54,147 nucleotides of DNA from Bacteroidales bacterium (lineage in GTDB: Bacteria; Bacteroidota; Bacteroidia; Bacteroidales; Marinilabiliaceae): contig QKJP01000032.1 of NCBI GenBank assembly GCA_003249255.1, forward strand, positions 1 through 54,147, given 5' to 3'. The notes under the pieces were generated by a model. It was given only the letters and a program-made list of their open reading frames with translations, made no database searches and was not told where the DNA came from. The first letter of the stretch is position 1; each line of letters opens with the position of its first letter. The translations under genes and the position numbers were made by a program. This document shows positions 31,864 through 40,675 of this stretch, piece by piece.

Positions 31864-31917
31864 GTTTGAATGGGTTTTAATATTTTTATTTCTAGTTTAT
31901 TTCGGTATTTGAGTGCG

Positions 31918-31947
31918 CAAATTTAAGAAAAAACTTTTTTATGCAAA
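31918..31947 (-). promoter_or_regulatory. Promoter of the flavodiiron gene
   Basis: Minus strand: TTTG (31947-31944), 18 bases, then TAAATTTG (31925-31918), an exact match to the Bacteroidota TAnnTTTG -7 element. Transcription would begin near 31911, giving a leader of about 48 bases. Confidence 0.75.
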
Positions 31948-31981
31948 AATCATACTCTTGTGATTAACCAACAAGTGTTTA

Positions 31982-32431
31982 TTATTGTTTTCTGATTAAT
32001 AACCAGGTGTCATCATGGTTAGAATATTGGTCTCTGATGGAGGTAGCTTTGTTTCTTGCCGGGGTTTCCTTGTTGAAGGCAGCAACCGAAACTCGATAGA
32101 GTCCGTTTTCGTTTTCTAAAAGAACCGGATTAAATCCTTCTGCAAAAAGTTCTTGTTTGTAATTTTTTGCGTTATCCAGTACTCTAAATGAACCTATGAT
32201 GACATAGTAATTGAAAAGCTCCATGTTATCTTCATCAATTACTTTGACTTTTTCTTCTTTAACGACAATATCATCCGTTTTCTTTTCTTTGGGTTTTACT
32301 TTGGGAGTTGCCGAAGTGTCATCTGCTACGTATGGACTATCGCTATCATCGAAGCTGGAGGATCCTTTTTGAAGAGAAGCACATGAAGAAAAAAGTAGGC
32401 AGGTGGTTATGAATAAAAGTAGATGTTTCAT
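31982..32431 (-). CDS. SPOR-domain lipoprotein
   Basis: A 149-aa envelope protein. MKHLLLFITTCLLFSSCAS is a lipoprotein signal with lipobox LFSSC. A Lys/Asp-rich linker follows (KVKPKEKKTDDIVVKEEK), then a C-terminal SPOR domain from about residue 75 (YYVIIGSFRVLDNAKNYKQE, GLYRVSVAAF). SPOR domains bind denuded septal peptidoglycan. I start at the ATG at 32431; the longer frame to 32461 begins with TTG inside the promoter. It is downstream of mltG with the heptamer repeat between. Confidence 0.85.
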   Translation of the reverse strand: MKHLLLFITTCLLFSSCASLQKGSSSFDDSDSPYVADDTSATPKVKPKEKKTDDIVVKEEKVKVIDEDNMELFNYYVIIGSFRVLDNAKNYKQELFAEGFNPVLLENENGLYRVSVAAFNKETPARNKATSIRDQYSNHDDTWLLIRKQ

Positions 32432-32458
32432 TCGTATTGATGGTTTAAATTTCGCGTA

Positions 32459-32466
32459 CAAAGATA
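32459..32466 (-). promoter_or_regulatory. -7 element of the SPOR lipoprotein gene
   Basis: TATCTTTG on the minus strand (32466-32459) matches TAnnTTTG exactly. Transcription should start near 32452, about 20 bases before the ATG at 32431, which supports that start. No good -33 TTTG is seen. Confidence 0.6.
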
Positions 32467-32566
32467 GAATATCTATTGGTTAGAGAATAAATAATAGAGA
32501 ATAGAGAACAATAATAGAGAATAAAAAATGGGGTCTATTAGGAGATCTCTTTCCATAAAAAATATA

Positions 32567-32678
32567 ATTATTCATTATTCATTATTCATTATTCATTATT
32601 CATTATTCATTATTCATTATTCATTATTCATTATTCATTATTCATTATTCATTATTCATTATTCATTATTCATTATTC
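32567..32678. repeat. Heptanucleotide microsatellite, 16 perfect copies of ATTATTC
   Basis: Sixteen uninterrupted copies of ATTATTC (112 bases) begin at 32567 and end 2 bases before the mltG stop codon (plus-strand TTA at 32680-32682). On the mltG strand the repeat reads GAATAAT. It is entirely outside coding sequence, so slippage would change only the spacing to the next gene. Degenerate relatives occur near 32480-32525 and 43215-43260. Confidence 0.95.
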
Positions 32679-32679
32679 A

Positions 32680-33750
32680 TTATCTATAGATTTTATTTTC
32701 CCTCAGTGCATTTCTGTATCGATCAGCATTTTTGTTGTGTTCAGTAAGCGTTTTAGCAAAGTTGTGGTAGCCCGAAAAGTCTTCTTTTGCACACATGTAT
32801 AAATACTTGTGTTTTTTGTGCTGCAATACTGCATCTATGCCTGCGATGGAGGGGATACGTATGGGACCCGGAGGAAGACCTTTGTATTTATAAGTGTTGT
32901 AGGGAGAGTCTATTTCAAGGTCCTTATTTAAAATACGTTTTACTGTAAAATCATTGATTGCGTACTTAATGGTAGGATCAGCCTGAAGTCGGATGCCTTT
33001 GTTTAAGCGGTTTATATATAATCCGGCTACAATCGGTTTTTCATCTTTTTTAATGGTTTCTTCATCTACAATGGATGCTAATACAGAAACTTCGGTTGGG
33101 GATAACTTAATCGCTTTGGCTTGAGACTTTCTATTCGATGTCCAAAAGCGCGTATGTTCTTTATGCATTCTGCTTATAAAGTCTTTGGCAGAGGTTGTCC
33201 ACCAAAGTTCGTATGTGTTGGGGATGAAAAGTGTGAGAGCTGTTTCTGTGTTGAGGTTGAAGCTTTTTAGAAAATCATTGTCGTTTAGTAGATTAAGAAG
33301 CTCTATGCTGTCTGCTTCAAGTTTTTGTCCGATGTAACCGGCAAATTGTTTTTTTGTACGTATGTTGTTGAACGTTAGTTGAAGAGGAGTTTGTCTGCCG
33401 GATCTTAAAAGGTTTATTAATTCGCTATTTGACATTCCATTTTTTAAGAGGTAGCGTCCACCTTTAACTTTGTTGTAGTTTTTCTTTTCGGCAACCCAAG
33501 TGAAGCTTTCCAGGTCTTTTAAGTAGTTTCCCAGGCTTAAAATAGAAAGTAAGTCATCGAAATTTGCTTTTGAAGGAATGTATAAGTATGGATCATCCGT
33601 ATTCGAAACAATTATGTTGGAGCTAAATAAGTATTTGTAATAACGGAATCCAAAAATTGATCCTCCCAAGATGGTTGCTACTAGTATGAAAAGAATTGGG
33701 AATAGAATTCTTTTAGGAGTTTTAACTCGTGTACGTCTTCTGTATGCCAT
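32680..33750 (-). CDS. mltG: Endolytic murein transglycosylase
   Basis: MltG cleaves nascent glycan strands and so ends peptidoglycan elongation. A basic N-terminus (MAYRRRTRVKTPKRI) precedes one membrane segment (about 15-35). The YceG domain follows: LASIVDEETIKKDEKPIVAG with the catalytic Glu (VDEE), NRLNKGIRLQADPTIKYA, SPYNTYKYKGLPPGPIRIPS and YHNFAKTLTEHNKNADRYR at the end. At 356 aa it is complete. The stop codon directly abuts the heptamer repeat. murB lies 86 bases upstream in the same direction, a natural pairing for wall synthesis. Confidence 0.92.
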   Translation of the reverse strand: MAYRRRTRVKTPKRILFPILFILVATILGGSIFGFRYYKYLFSSNIIVSNTDDPYLYIPSKANFDDLLSILSLGNYLKDLESFTWVAEKKNYNKVKGGRYLLKNGMSNSELINLLRSGRQTPLQLTFNNIRTKKQFAGYIGQKLEADSIELLNLLNDNDFLKSFNLNTETALTLFIPNTYELWWTTSAKDFISRMHKEHTRFWTSNRKSQAKAIKLSPTEVSVLASIVDEETIKKDEKPIVAGLYINRLNKGIRLQADPTIKYAINDFTVKRILNKDLEIDSPYNTYKYKGLPPGPIRIPSIAGIDAVLQHKKHKYLYMCAKEDFSGYHNFAKTLTEHNKNADRYRNALRENKIYR

Positions 33751-33836
33751 ATTTTATTTTTTCGATCAGCTAAAATATAGATTATTACTTTTAAAGGAAA
33801 TAGTAAAGTTTCTCAGATGTGAAGTTAGTTTGAAGA

Positions 33837-34850
33837 TTAAATCAGATTCACTTCCGGCTCAAGTGTAATGCTAAATTTTTCTTGGATGTCTTTAATAATG
33901 GCTTGAGATAAATTTAATACTTCATTACCGGATGCACCTCCTTTGTTAACCAATACAAGGGCTTGTTTGTCGTGAACTCCCACATTGCCCATGGTTCTTC
34001 CTTTCCATCCGGCTTGTTCAATTAACCATCCGGCCGGAAGTTTTATCCATTCGGTATCGATCGGGTAGGAAGGTACCTTGTCAAATTGTTCTTGTAGTTT
34101 GTGGAATTTTACAATTGGAATGATTGGGTTTTTAAAGAAAGAGCCTGCATTTCCAACTTCTTCAGGTTCCGGAAGTTTACTTTTACGAATAGCTGTGATT
34201 ACTTTACGAATGTTTTTTAAGTTGGGCTCTCCCAGTTTTTCAACCTCTTCCTTAACAGTGCCATACGATAAAATAAAATTTGGTTCTTTACTCAGTTTAT
34301 ATATGACAGAAGTAACTATTACTTTTCCTTTTAACTCGTTTTTAAAAATGCTGTTTCTGTATCCAAATTTGCAATCTGTATTGTTGAATTGGAAGTCTTT
34401 TCCATCTTCAAGAAAAATACCTTTTACCTGTTCGATGACATCTTTAGCTTCAACGCCATAAGCGCCAATGTTTTGAATGGGTGAAGCGCCAACGTGTCCA
34501 GGAATGTAGGAAAGGTTTTCAAGTCCATGCCAATTGTTATTTACAGCTTCTTGTACCAGCTCATCCCAAAGGACTCCGGCTCCGGCTTCAATCCAAAAGT
34601 TGGAATCATCCTCTTTAATCAGTGAAATGCCTTTTATTTGGGGATGAATGATGATGCCATCAAAATCTTTGGTAAATACAAGGTTGCTTCCACCACCTAT
34701 TATAAGTGTATTTTGATTGTTGAAATTTTTCTCGTTGATCAGAGTTTGGATTTCTTCTTTGTTGTGGCAGATTATCAATTCTTTAGCATTGACTTCGATG
34801 CCGAAAGTATTGTATTTACGCAGGGATGTATTGTGAAGTGATTGTCTCAT
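33837..34850 (-). CDS. murB: UDP-N-acetylenolpyruvoylglucosamine reductase
   Basis: MurB makes UDP-MurNAc from enolpyruvyl-UDP-GlcNAc with NADPH and FAD. SLRKYNTFGI and IIGGGSNLVF (50-59) bind FAD; IQNIGAYG and FGYRNSIFK lie in the middle domain; NAGSFFKNP supplies the catalytic Ser, and PAGWLIEQAGWKG then VGVHDKQALVLVNKGGASG complete the type I arrangement. The terminal Glu in LEPEVNLI is the second catalytic residue. Length 337 aa is that of the E. coli-like type I enzymes. It is read away from menA, with divergent promoters between them. Confidence 0.95.
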   Translation of the reverse strand: MRQSLHNTSLRKYNTFGIEVNAKELIICHNKEEIQTLINEKNFNNQNTLIIGGGSNLVFTKDFDGIIIHPQIKGISLIKEDDSNFWIEAGAGVLWDELVQEAVNNNWHGLENLSYIPGHVGASPIQNIGAYGVEAKDVIEQVKGIFLEDGKDFQFNNTDCKFGYRNSIFKNELKGKVIVTSVIYKLSKEPNFILSYGTVKEEVEKLGEPNLKNIRKVITAIRKSKLPEPEEVGNAGSFFKNPIIPIVKFHKLQEQFDKVPSYPIDTEWIKLPAGWLIEQAGWKGRTMGNVGVHDKQALVLVNKGGASGNEVLNLSQAIIKDIQEKFSITLEPEVNLI

Positions 34851-34867
34851 TGCTGTTATATTTCGAG

Positions 34868-34875
34868 CAAAAATA
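34868..34875 (-). promoter_or_regulatory. -7 element of murB
   Basis: TATTTTTG on the minus strand (34875-34868) fits TAnnTTTG and lies 18 bases from the murB ATG. A matching -33 TTTG is not evident, so the leader would be very short; moderate support only. Confidence 0.5.
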
Positions 34876-34946
34876 ACAATTGTGCGGAAAAAGCCTGAGT
34901 TGCACTCGATGGTTTTAAATCTGAAGCCGTTTTATTATTAATGTCA

Positions 34947-34975
34947 TTTGCTAAACGGTAGAATTATTACATTTG
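34947..34975 (+). promoter_or_regulatory. Promoter of the menA-menC-menE operon
   Basis: TTTG (34947-34950), 17 bases, then TACATTTG (34968-34975), an exact TAnnTTTG. Transcription would start near 34982 and leave a leader of about 125 bases before menA. No riboswitch-like fold is obvious in that AT-rich leader. Confidence 0.72.
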
Positions 34976-35107
34976 CTTGAAATATAAATAATAGATCGTT
35001 AGACTTTAGATAATAGATATTAGACCAATGTATATCAAATTAATTGTATTATTAACTCATATTCAATTATATATAAGAACTTGACGAACTGCTAATATAA
35101 ATTAAAC

Positions 35108-36013
35108 ATGATAAAATTTATCGCCTGGATAAAAGCCTTTCGACTTCGTACATTGCCCTTGGCATTATCTTCTACTTTGATGGGGAGTTTGGTGGCATAT
35201 ACCCATAAGGTTTTTGATGTGAAAGTATTTGGTTTAGCAACGGTAACAACTTTGTTTTTGCAAATTCTTTCGAACCTGGCTAATGATTATGGCGATACTC
35301 AAAATGGAGCTGATCATGATGGCCGCAAAGGACCTGAACGAATGGTGCAATCCGGATTAATTTCTTTAGTGGAAATGAAAAGGATGATTGGTGTTTTTAT
35401 TGGCTTGTCTTTAATATCCGGTGTTTGGTTGATAATAGAAGCTTTTATGGATATTGATTGGCGTGGACTTGTATTTTTTATCTTAGGACTGGCCTCAATA
35501 GCTGCAGCATTAAAATATACCATGGGTAAAAATCCTTATGGCTATAAGGGATTAGGTGATTTTTTTGTGTTTGTGTTTTTTGGATTGGTTGGCGTTATTG
35601 GAACTTATTATTTGCACAGTCATGTTTTTAACTGGACAGTAGTATTACCTGCTGTAGCTGTAGGATTCTTAAGTGCCGGTGTGCTTAATGTGAACAACAT
35701 GAGAGACATTGAGAGTGACCGTTTGGCAAAAAAAAATACCCTGGCTGTAAAATATGGATTAAAGGTAATGCGACGGTATCATCTGTTTTTAATTGTAGGA
35801 GCACTTGTGTTGTTAATTTTGTTTTTGGTTTTAAATGCTAGCCAAGGCACTATGCAATGGATGTTTTTATTCGGATTCACTCCTTTAATCTTTCATCTTA
35901 AAACAGTTTTGAGTAAGTCGGATGAGGAATTAGATCCTGAGTTGAAGCGACTTGCTTTAAGCACTTTTGTTATTGTTTTGTTATTTGGTTTAGGGCAATA
36001 TCTTAGTGTATGA
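35108..36013 (+). CDS. menA: 1,4-dihydroxy-2-naphthoate polyprenyltransferase
   Basis: An integral membrane enzyme that attaches the polyprenyl tail to DHNA, giving demethylmenaquinone. The UbiA-type first Asp-rich motif is LANDYGDTQNGADHDGRKGP (about 59-78) and the second NNMRDIESDRLAKKNT (about 198-213). About eight membrane helices are visible, and RLRTLPLALSSTLMGSLVA at the start is typical of MenA. Length 301 aa is normal. Its stop codon overlaps the menC start by 4 bases, and menE follows, so this is a menaquinone operon. Confidence 0.93.
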   Translation: MIKFIAWIKAFRLRTLPLALSSTLMGSLVAYTHKVFDVKVFGLATVTTLFLQILSNLANDYGDTQNGADHDGRKGPERMVQSGLISLVEMKRMIGVFIGLSLISGVWLIIEAFMDIDWRGLVFFILGLASIAAALKYTMGKNPYGYKGLGDFFVFVFFGLVGVIGTYYLHSHVFNWTVVLPAVAVGFLSAGVLNVNNMRDIESDRLAKKNTLAVKYGLKVMRRYHLFLIVGALVLLILFLVLNASQGTMQWMFLFGFTPLIFHLKTVLSKSDEELDPELKRLALSTFVIVLLFGLGQYLSV

Positions 36014-37059
36014 ATTTAAAAGCAGATTATAAGCAGCAGGTTTTTAATTTTAAACAAGCAGGAGGGACTTCACGCGGTATATTGCACCAAAAGCCGAGTT
36101 GGTATATTCGAGTGTGGGATGATGAAAATCCAACCATTTCAGGAGTGGGAGAGTGTTCGGTTATTCCCGGGTTAAGTCCTGATGATAAACCGGATTTGGA
36201 CAATCGCATAAAACGCATGTGTCACAACATCAATGAAGAAGTAGTCAACTACCATGAAAAATTAAAAGATTGGCCGGCTATTCGTTTTGCCCTAGAGGTT
36301 GCCCTAACGGATTTGCAGAACGGAGGAAAGCGAATTTTATATCCCTCTGATTTTACAAGTGGAAAAGATTTGATTGAGATCAATGGTTTGATTTGGATGG
36401 GCGATAAGGCAGAGATGCTTCAGCGCATTCAGGAAAAGCTAAATGCAGGTTTTAAATGTTTGAAGCTCAAGATCGGAGCCATTGATTTCAACCAGGAATT
36501 AAGTTTGTTGAGATACATTCGATCCACTTTTTCTGAAAAAGAATTGGAATTACGTGTTGATGCCAATGGGGCTTTTAGTTGTGATGAAGCTTTAGTTAAG
36601 TTAGATCAATTGGCTCAGTATTCCCTTCATTCCATCGAACAGCCCATTCAGGCCAGACAATGGAAGGCTATGGCCGATTTGTGTAAAGCTACTCCACTGC
36701 CAATTGCTTTGGATGAAGAGTTGATAGGAGTTAATGATGTTGTGATGAAAGAAGAAATGTTGGATGTGATTAAACCTCAGTACATCATTTTAAAGCCAAG
36801 TTTAGTAGGCGGATTTCAGGCTTCTGATGAATGGATTTCTTTATGTGAGCAACGCAATATTTCTTGGTGGGCTACATCTGCATTAGAAGGAAATATTGGT
36901 TTAAATGCCATTGCGCAATGGGCTTATGTGAAAAAAAATGAGTTGCCTCAGGGATTGGGTACCGGCCAGGTATTTACAAATAATATTGAAAGTCCTTTGT
37001 TTTTAGAAAAGGATCGTTTGCAATATTCTCCACAAGGAAAATGGGGGAAGATATTTTAA
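36010..37059 (+). CDS. menC: o-succinylbenzoate synthase
   Basis: An enolase-superfamily enzyme that dehydrates SHCHC to o-succinylbenzoate. LKLKIGAIDF supplies the K-x-K catalytic lysine, RVDANGAF, SIEQPI and ALDEE the three metal ligands, and ILKPSLVGGFQ the second lysine. WWATSALEGNIGLNAIAQWA near the end is also conserved in MenC. At 349 aa it is of the usual size. It overlaps menA by 4 bases. Dipeptide epimerases share the fold, but the menA/menE context settles the call. Confidence 0.93.
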   Translation: MNLKADYKQQVFNFKQAGGTSRGILHQKPSWYIRVWDDENPTISGVGECSVIPGLSPDDKPDLDNRIKRMCHNINEEVVNYHEKLKDWPAIRFALEVALTDLQNGGKRILYPSDFTSGKDLIEINGLIWMGDKAEMLQRIQEKLNAGFKCLKLKIGAIDFNQELSLLRYIRSTFSEKELELRVDANGAFSCDEALVKLDQLAQYSLHSIEQPIQARQWKAMADLCKATPLPIALDEELIGVNDVVMKEEMLDVIKPQYIILKPSLVGGFQASDEWISLCEQRNISWWATSALEGNIGLNAIAQWAYVKKNELPQGLGTGQVFTNNIESPLFLEKDRLQYSPQGKWGKIF

Positions 37060-37074
37060 AAGCTTTGAGTTTAG

Positions 37075-38136
37075 GTGGATTTTCAAATAAATAATGAACG
37101 GATTGTTGGAGCGCAAGGAGCTCTGCTTTGGTGCGAAAAACAACTTAAAGAAAAACAACATTCACAGGAAATCTTGGATTTAATTGCCTTTTTGCAATTG
37201 TGGGTTGATGATGCGGAAACGATAGAAATCAAAACATCGGGGAGTACAGGGGAGCCGAAAGTGATCTCTGTGAAAAAATCAGCAATGCGGCTTTCAGCAC
37301 AAAAAACTCTGCGTTTTTTTCATTTGAAAGCGCAACAAACTGCTATTCTAGCCATGTCTACTAACTATGTGGCCGGAAAAATGATGGTGGTTCGAGCCAT
37401 CGAAGGCGGTTTGAATTTGCTAACCTTACCGGTGGTTTCGAATCCTTTTGAAAAGAAAGCGGTTGAAGCTGATTTTCTAGCCTTGGTACCATTGCAGGTG
37501 CAAACTGCTTTAGAACAAAATTCATCCGTATTTTCTCAAGTTAAAACCTTAATAATTGGAGGTGGGACGATATCTTATGAGTTAAAAAAGTTATTGTTCC
37601 ATAATGAAGTTAATGCCTGGGAAACCTTTGGTATGACAGAAACTTTATCACATATAGCCCTTCGTCCTGTTGAACTTGATGTTAAAAAGCCTTTTGAGCT
37701 GATAGAAGGGGTAATGATCAATAAAGATGAAAGAGGATGTTTGGTGGTTAATGCTCCCGGTATTTGTGATGATTTAATTGTAACTAATGATATAATTGAC
37801 ATTCAGGATAAAACTCACTTTTTTTGGTTAGGTCGATTTGACAATGTGATCAATACAGGAGGGGTAAAGGTTTTTCCTGAAGCAATTGAAGCAAAGTTGC
37901 AATCGCAAATTGATGTTGAGTATTGTGTATTGGGAGTGCCCGATGCGCGTTTGGGGCAAAAAGTCACCTTGGTCTTAGAAGGTGAAAATGTGCCTGATGA
38001 TCTTAGTGAAAAACTTTCATCGTTAAATAAGTATGAAAAGATTCGAAGGGTAGAATATGTGAATCATTTTCCTCGAACAGAAACGGGGAAAATTCAAAGA
38101 GGGAAACTCCTCGAAAAAGTACTTAATAAAAAATAG
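37075..38136 (+). CDS. menE: o-succinylbenzoate-CoA ligase, short Bacteroidota form
   Basis: An AMP-forming ligase that activates o-succinylbenzoate with CoA. IKTSGSTGEPKVISVKKSAM (about 56-75) is the P-loop; GMTET (about 185-189) follows; LGRFDNVINTGGVKVFPEAI is the hinge and C-domain motif, and TETGKIQRGKL holds the catalytic lysine. At 353 aa it is shorter than the 450-500 aa of other phyla, as expected for the Bacteroidota version that lacks much of the N-terminal subdomain. The start is GTG at 37075; a TAG codon stands immediately upstream in frame. Confidence 0.92.
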   Translation: MDFQINNERIVGAQGALLWCEKQLKEKQHSQEILDLIAFLQLWVDDAETIEIKTSGSTGEPKVISVKKSAMRLSAQKTLRFFHLKAQQTAILAMSTNYVAGKMMVVRAIEGGLNLLTLPVVSNPFEKKAVEADFLALVPLQVQTALEQNSSVFSQVKTLIIGGGTISYELKKLLFHNEVNAWETFGMTETLSHIALRPVELDVKKPFELIEGVMINKDERGCLVVNAPGICDDLIVTNDIIDIQDKTHFFWLGRFDNVINTGGVKVFPEAIEAKLQSQIDVEYCVLGVPDARLGQKVTLVLEGENVPDDLSEKLSSLNKYEKIRRVEYVNHFPRTETGKIQRGKLLEKVLNKK

Positions 38137-38154
38137 AGTATATAGATGGTTAAT

Positions 38155-38162
38155 TATCTTTG
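38155..38162 (+). promoter_or_regulatory. Possible -7 element before the DUF4091 lipoprotein gene
   Basis: TATCTTTG at 38155-38162 matches TAnnTTTG exactly. If used, RNA starts near 38169, only 4 bases before the first ATG (38173), so translation would more likely begin at 38179 or 38188. No -33 element is seen, and read-through from menE is also possible. Confidence 0.45.
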
Positions 38163-38172
38163 AGCTATCTTA

Positions 38173-39966
38173 ATGAAAATGAATAATATGATTTTTACTT
38201 ATACAAAACGCTTTGTTCTAATAATGTCCTTGAGCATTATAATTAATGCTTGCCTGAATCAGCGCACGCCTTTGGTTTGTGAAACTTATCAGGAAGCACC
38301 AATTGGTGTTGGAGCTGATGCTGAGCATTGGGACATCACTGGAAGAGGATTGCATGCCTCTTTGGGCAGTACCAATGTGAGGTATGCAAAGTATGAAGTG
38401 CCCATGGAAGCTGTTCAAAAAGATATTACTTTAACAGCTTGGCGTGGGGAAGTGGTGTCGGCACAAGTTGTTTTGTGGTCTACTGATACGATTCAACATG
38501 TAGAGTGTGAATGGACACCTTTTAAACGTGGAAAAATCGTACTGGCTGATTCGATTGTACAAACCCGATTTGTGCGTTATGTAATTGCAGATGAGTTTGC
38601 AGGAGGACAAGATGGTCGCATTATTTCAAATTTAGATAGTAGTTTGGTGGCAGATGCTTTAGATCCTATAACTTGTATAAATATGGAACCCAAGTCAGTT
38701 CGTCCGGTATGGGTGTCAATCAATGTGCCATACGATGCCGAACCTGGTGAATATGAAGCTTCCATGTTGGTGTATTCTTATCAAAATCCAACTCAGGAAT
38801 TGCGCTTTAAGTTAAATGTATTGCAACGCGCTATGCCCCATTGTGATGAGTGGACCTTTTATTTAGATATTCGACAAAATCCTTTATCTATTGCCAATTA
38901 TTATAATGTAGAACCTTGGGGAGATAAGCATCAAGAATTAATGAAGCCTTACTTTGAGATTTTAGCCAAACTGGGTCAAAAGAATATCTCAGCAGGTTTA
39001 TTTTATGAGCCTGCTGATAAAGGGTTTGAATGCAGGTGTTCGCCGTTGGTAAAGTGGATTAAACGAAAAGACGGAAAGTGGGGTTTTGATTATTCGAATT
39101 TTGATAATTGGATTGAATTTGCACAGAGTTGTGGCATTACTGAGCAGATAAAATGTTTTCCCATCAAGGGTGAAAATGAGTTGTTTTATTTTTATGATGA
39201 AAGTACTGGTGAAGATAAGTGCTTGTTGTTGAAAGAGGGAGAATTAGAAAAGAAAGATTTATGGCCTTCATTTATTAAAGGTTTTTCCAAGCATTTGCAC
39301 GATAAAGGATGGTATGATAAAACCATTTTAGATTTAGGAGAGCTTCATGAAAACAATCTGAATTATATTTTACAAATGACGGAGATGCTAGGAGTTGATA
39401 TGAAGATTGCTATTTCTACAGATGTTTATATGCCAAAATCTTTAGAGGAAGTAGATGAAATAAGCCTGGATGCAGATTTGAATTATCCCAAAGAAATTCG
39501 AAAGCAAAGAGCCAGTGATGGGAAATTAACTACTTTTTTTAGGCGCAAGGATAAGGAGTTTCCTAAGACCTTTACATTTTCATCTCCATCAGAATCTGTT
39601 TGGCTAGGTTGGTATGCCGCAGCTGTAGGATTAGATGGTTATTGGCAAAATGGTTTTATGAATTGGGGCGTAAATCCATTGGTTGATTCCCGCACAGCGT
39701 CGGGCCCATCCGGAAGTCAATTTTTAGTATATCCCGATGGAATTAGTTCTATTCGACTTGAGAAACTGCGTGAAGGAATTCAGGATTTTGAAAAGATTCA
39801 AGTTTTGCGCAAAGAGTTTTTTGCAACAGCCTCAGTTGAAACTGAAGAAAAACTTATGGAGTTAGAAAATGTTTTACTTTCGTTTAGAACTGAATTATTG
39901 CAAGTTAAGTCGGTTGTGGAAGTTGTGGAAGAGGGTCAGAAAGTATTAAATCAACTTTCGAAATAA
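38173..39966 (+). CDS. Lipoprotein with DUF4091-type glycoside-hydrolase-like domain
   Basis: A 597-aa exported protein. The N-terminus carries a signal with lipobox INAC (FVLIMSLSIIINAC), so it is probably anchored in the outer membrane. An N-terminal beta-sandwich (ITLTAWRGEVVSAQVVLWST) is followed by a TIM-barrel-like region, and the C-terminal part reads DGYWQNGFMNWGVNPLVDSR and YPDGISSIRLEKLREGIQDF, the DUF4091 signature found in putative carbohydrate-active enzymes. The exact substrate is unknown. Three near ATGs (38173, 38179, 38188) make the start uncertain by five residues. It is not adjacent to SusC/SusD genes. Confidence 0.8.
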   Translation: MKMNNMIFTYTKRFVLIMSLSIIINACLNQRTPLVCETYQEAPIGVGADAEHWDITGRGLHASLGSTNVRYAKYEVPMEAVQKDITLTAWRGEVVSAQVVLWSTDTIQHVECEWTPFKRGKIVLADSIVQTRFVRYVIADEFAGGQDGRIISNLDSSLVADALDPITCINMEPKSVRPVWVSINVPYDAEPGEYEASMLVYSYQNPTQELRFKLNVLQRAMPHCDEWTFYLDIRQNPLSIANYYNVEPWGDKHQELMKPYFEILAKLGQKNISAGLFYEPADKGFECRCSPLVKWIKRKDGKWGFDYSNFDNWIEFAQSCGITEQIKCFPIKGENELFYFYDESTGEDKCLLLKEGELEKKDLWPSFIKGFSKHLHDKGWYDKTILDLGELHENNLNYILQMTEMLGVDMKIAISTDVYMPKSLEEVDEISLDADLNYPKEIRKQRASDGKLTTFFRRKDKEFPKTFTFSSPSESVWLGWYAAAVGLDGYWQNGFMNWGVNPLVDSRTASGPSGSQFLVYPDGISSIRLEKLREGIQDFEKIQVLRKEFFATASVETEEKLMELENVLLSFRTELLQVKSVVEVVEEGQKVLNQLSK

Positions 39967-40139
39967 AAAATATCAAATTTATTTGGTAGTTCGTAAAAAA
40001 AAACTCAAATTTGCAGTGTAATAATTCTGAAGATATTTAGATTTATTCATATAAAAAGAATTACATGCTGAATTAATAAGTTTTAACAGAAAAATATTTA
40101 GTTACTTGAAACTTTAAATGTTCAGATTAGTATAAAGAG

Positions 40140-40214
40140 TTATGAAGCTTTCTTCATAAGTTAGGGTTAAGGTTAGGTTGAAGAAGGAACGTTCAGTTGA
40201 GCGTTCCTTTTTTT
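40140..40214 (+). terminator. Hairpin followed by rho-independent terminator
   Basis: TTATGAA/TTCATAA (40140-40146/40153-40159) is followed by AAGGAACG/CGTTCCTT (40184-40191/40202-40209) with a T tract to 40214. The second is a clear terminator. It lies about 220 bases after the DUF4091 stop codon. The stretch 39967-40139 has no recognisable gene, so the pair could also end an unannotated small RNA. Confidence 0.8.
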
Positions 40215-40594
40215 ATGTCCTTATCAGGAGTTTCAGATCAGGCCAATGAAAGTTAATTGGACACCGCATGACCTTCTGTTTCGTTGTTTGACTAATCCCA
40301 TTTATGATGCTCCTTTTTATTTGGGGGATGTTTTTGTTACCAGAAAAGTAGATAGAACATTGGAGTAGGGAATTAACTGAGTGTGGTTAAATGTTGATTT
40401 GTGTATCCTGTCTGCCGGCTGGTGGAAATCATCAAGTTGTGGATGTGAAAGTGTTTTTAGCTCCGAAGGGGGTTGGTCTATGTCCAATGTCAATTTGCTG
40501 CACCATTTAAAAGCTAATTTGATCTAAGAATTAAACTTTTTACTCGAAAGACTGTTTAGTAAATATACAGATAGTTTTTTCATAGAGATAATAA
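40215..40594. other. Non-coding or decayed stretch between convergent genes
   Basis: This 380-base stretch holds no gene I can support. A 40-codon frame at 40246-40368 starts MKVNWTPHDLLFRCLTNPIY and a second open stretch follows out of frame at about 40382-40525 (WLNVDLCILSAGWW). Base composition is higher in GC than in the nearby gaps, and the two could be remnants of one degraded gene, but I cannot name a family. Confidence 0.3.
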
Positions 40595-40640
40595 CAAAAA
40601 AAAGCGAGCAGGGCAAAAGTGCCTTATTCGCTTTTTTTTT
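40595..40640. terminator. Bidirectional terminator between convergent transcripts
   Basis: AAAAGCGA (40600-40607) pairs with TCGCTTTT (40628-40635), with inner GGCA/TGCC (40612-40615/40620-40623). A-rich on the left and T-rich on the right, it works on both strands. It lies 36 bases past the pheT stop codon on the minus strand. Confidence 0.85.
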
Positions 40641-40675
40641 AATTCAAGAAAAAGCACCCCAATGGGTGCTTCCTG

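Noticed and set aside
34078-34461. Plus-strand frame of 127 codons within murB
   Set aside because: Opposite-strand shadow of murB, whose motifs are complete.
40246-40368. 40-codon frame as a real small protein
   Set aside because: No known family, no promoter, and it sits between two terminators; kept only as a comment in the gap entry.
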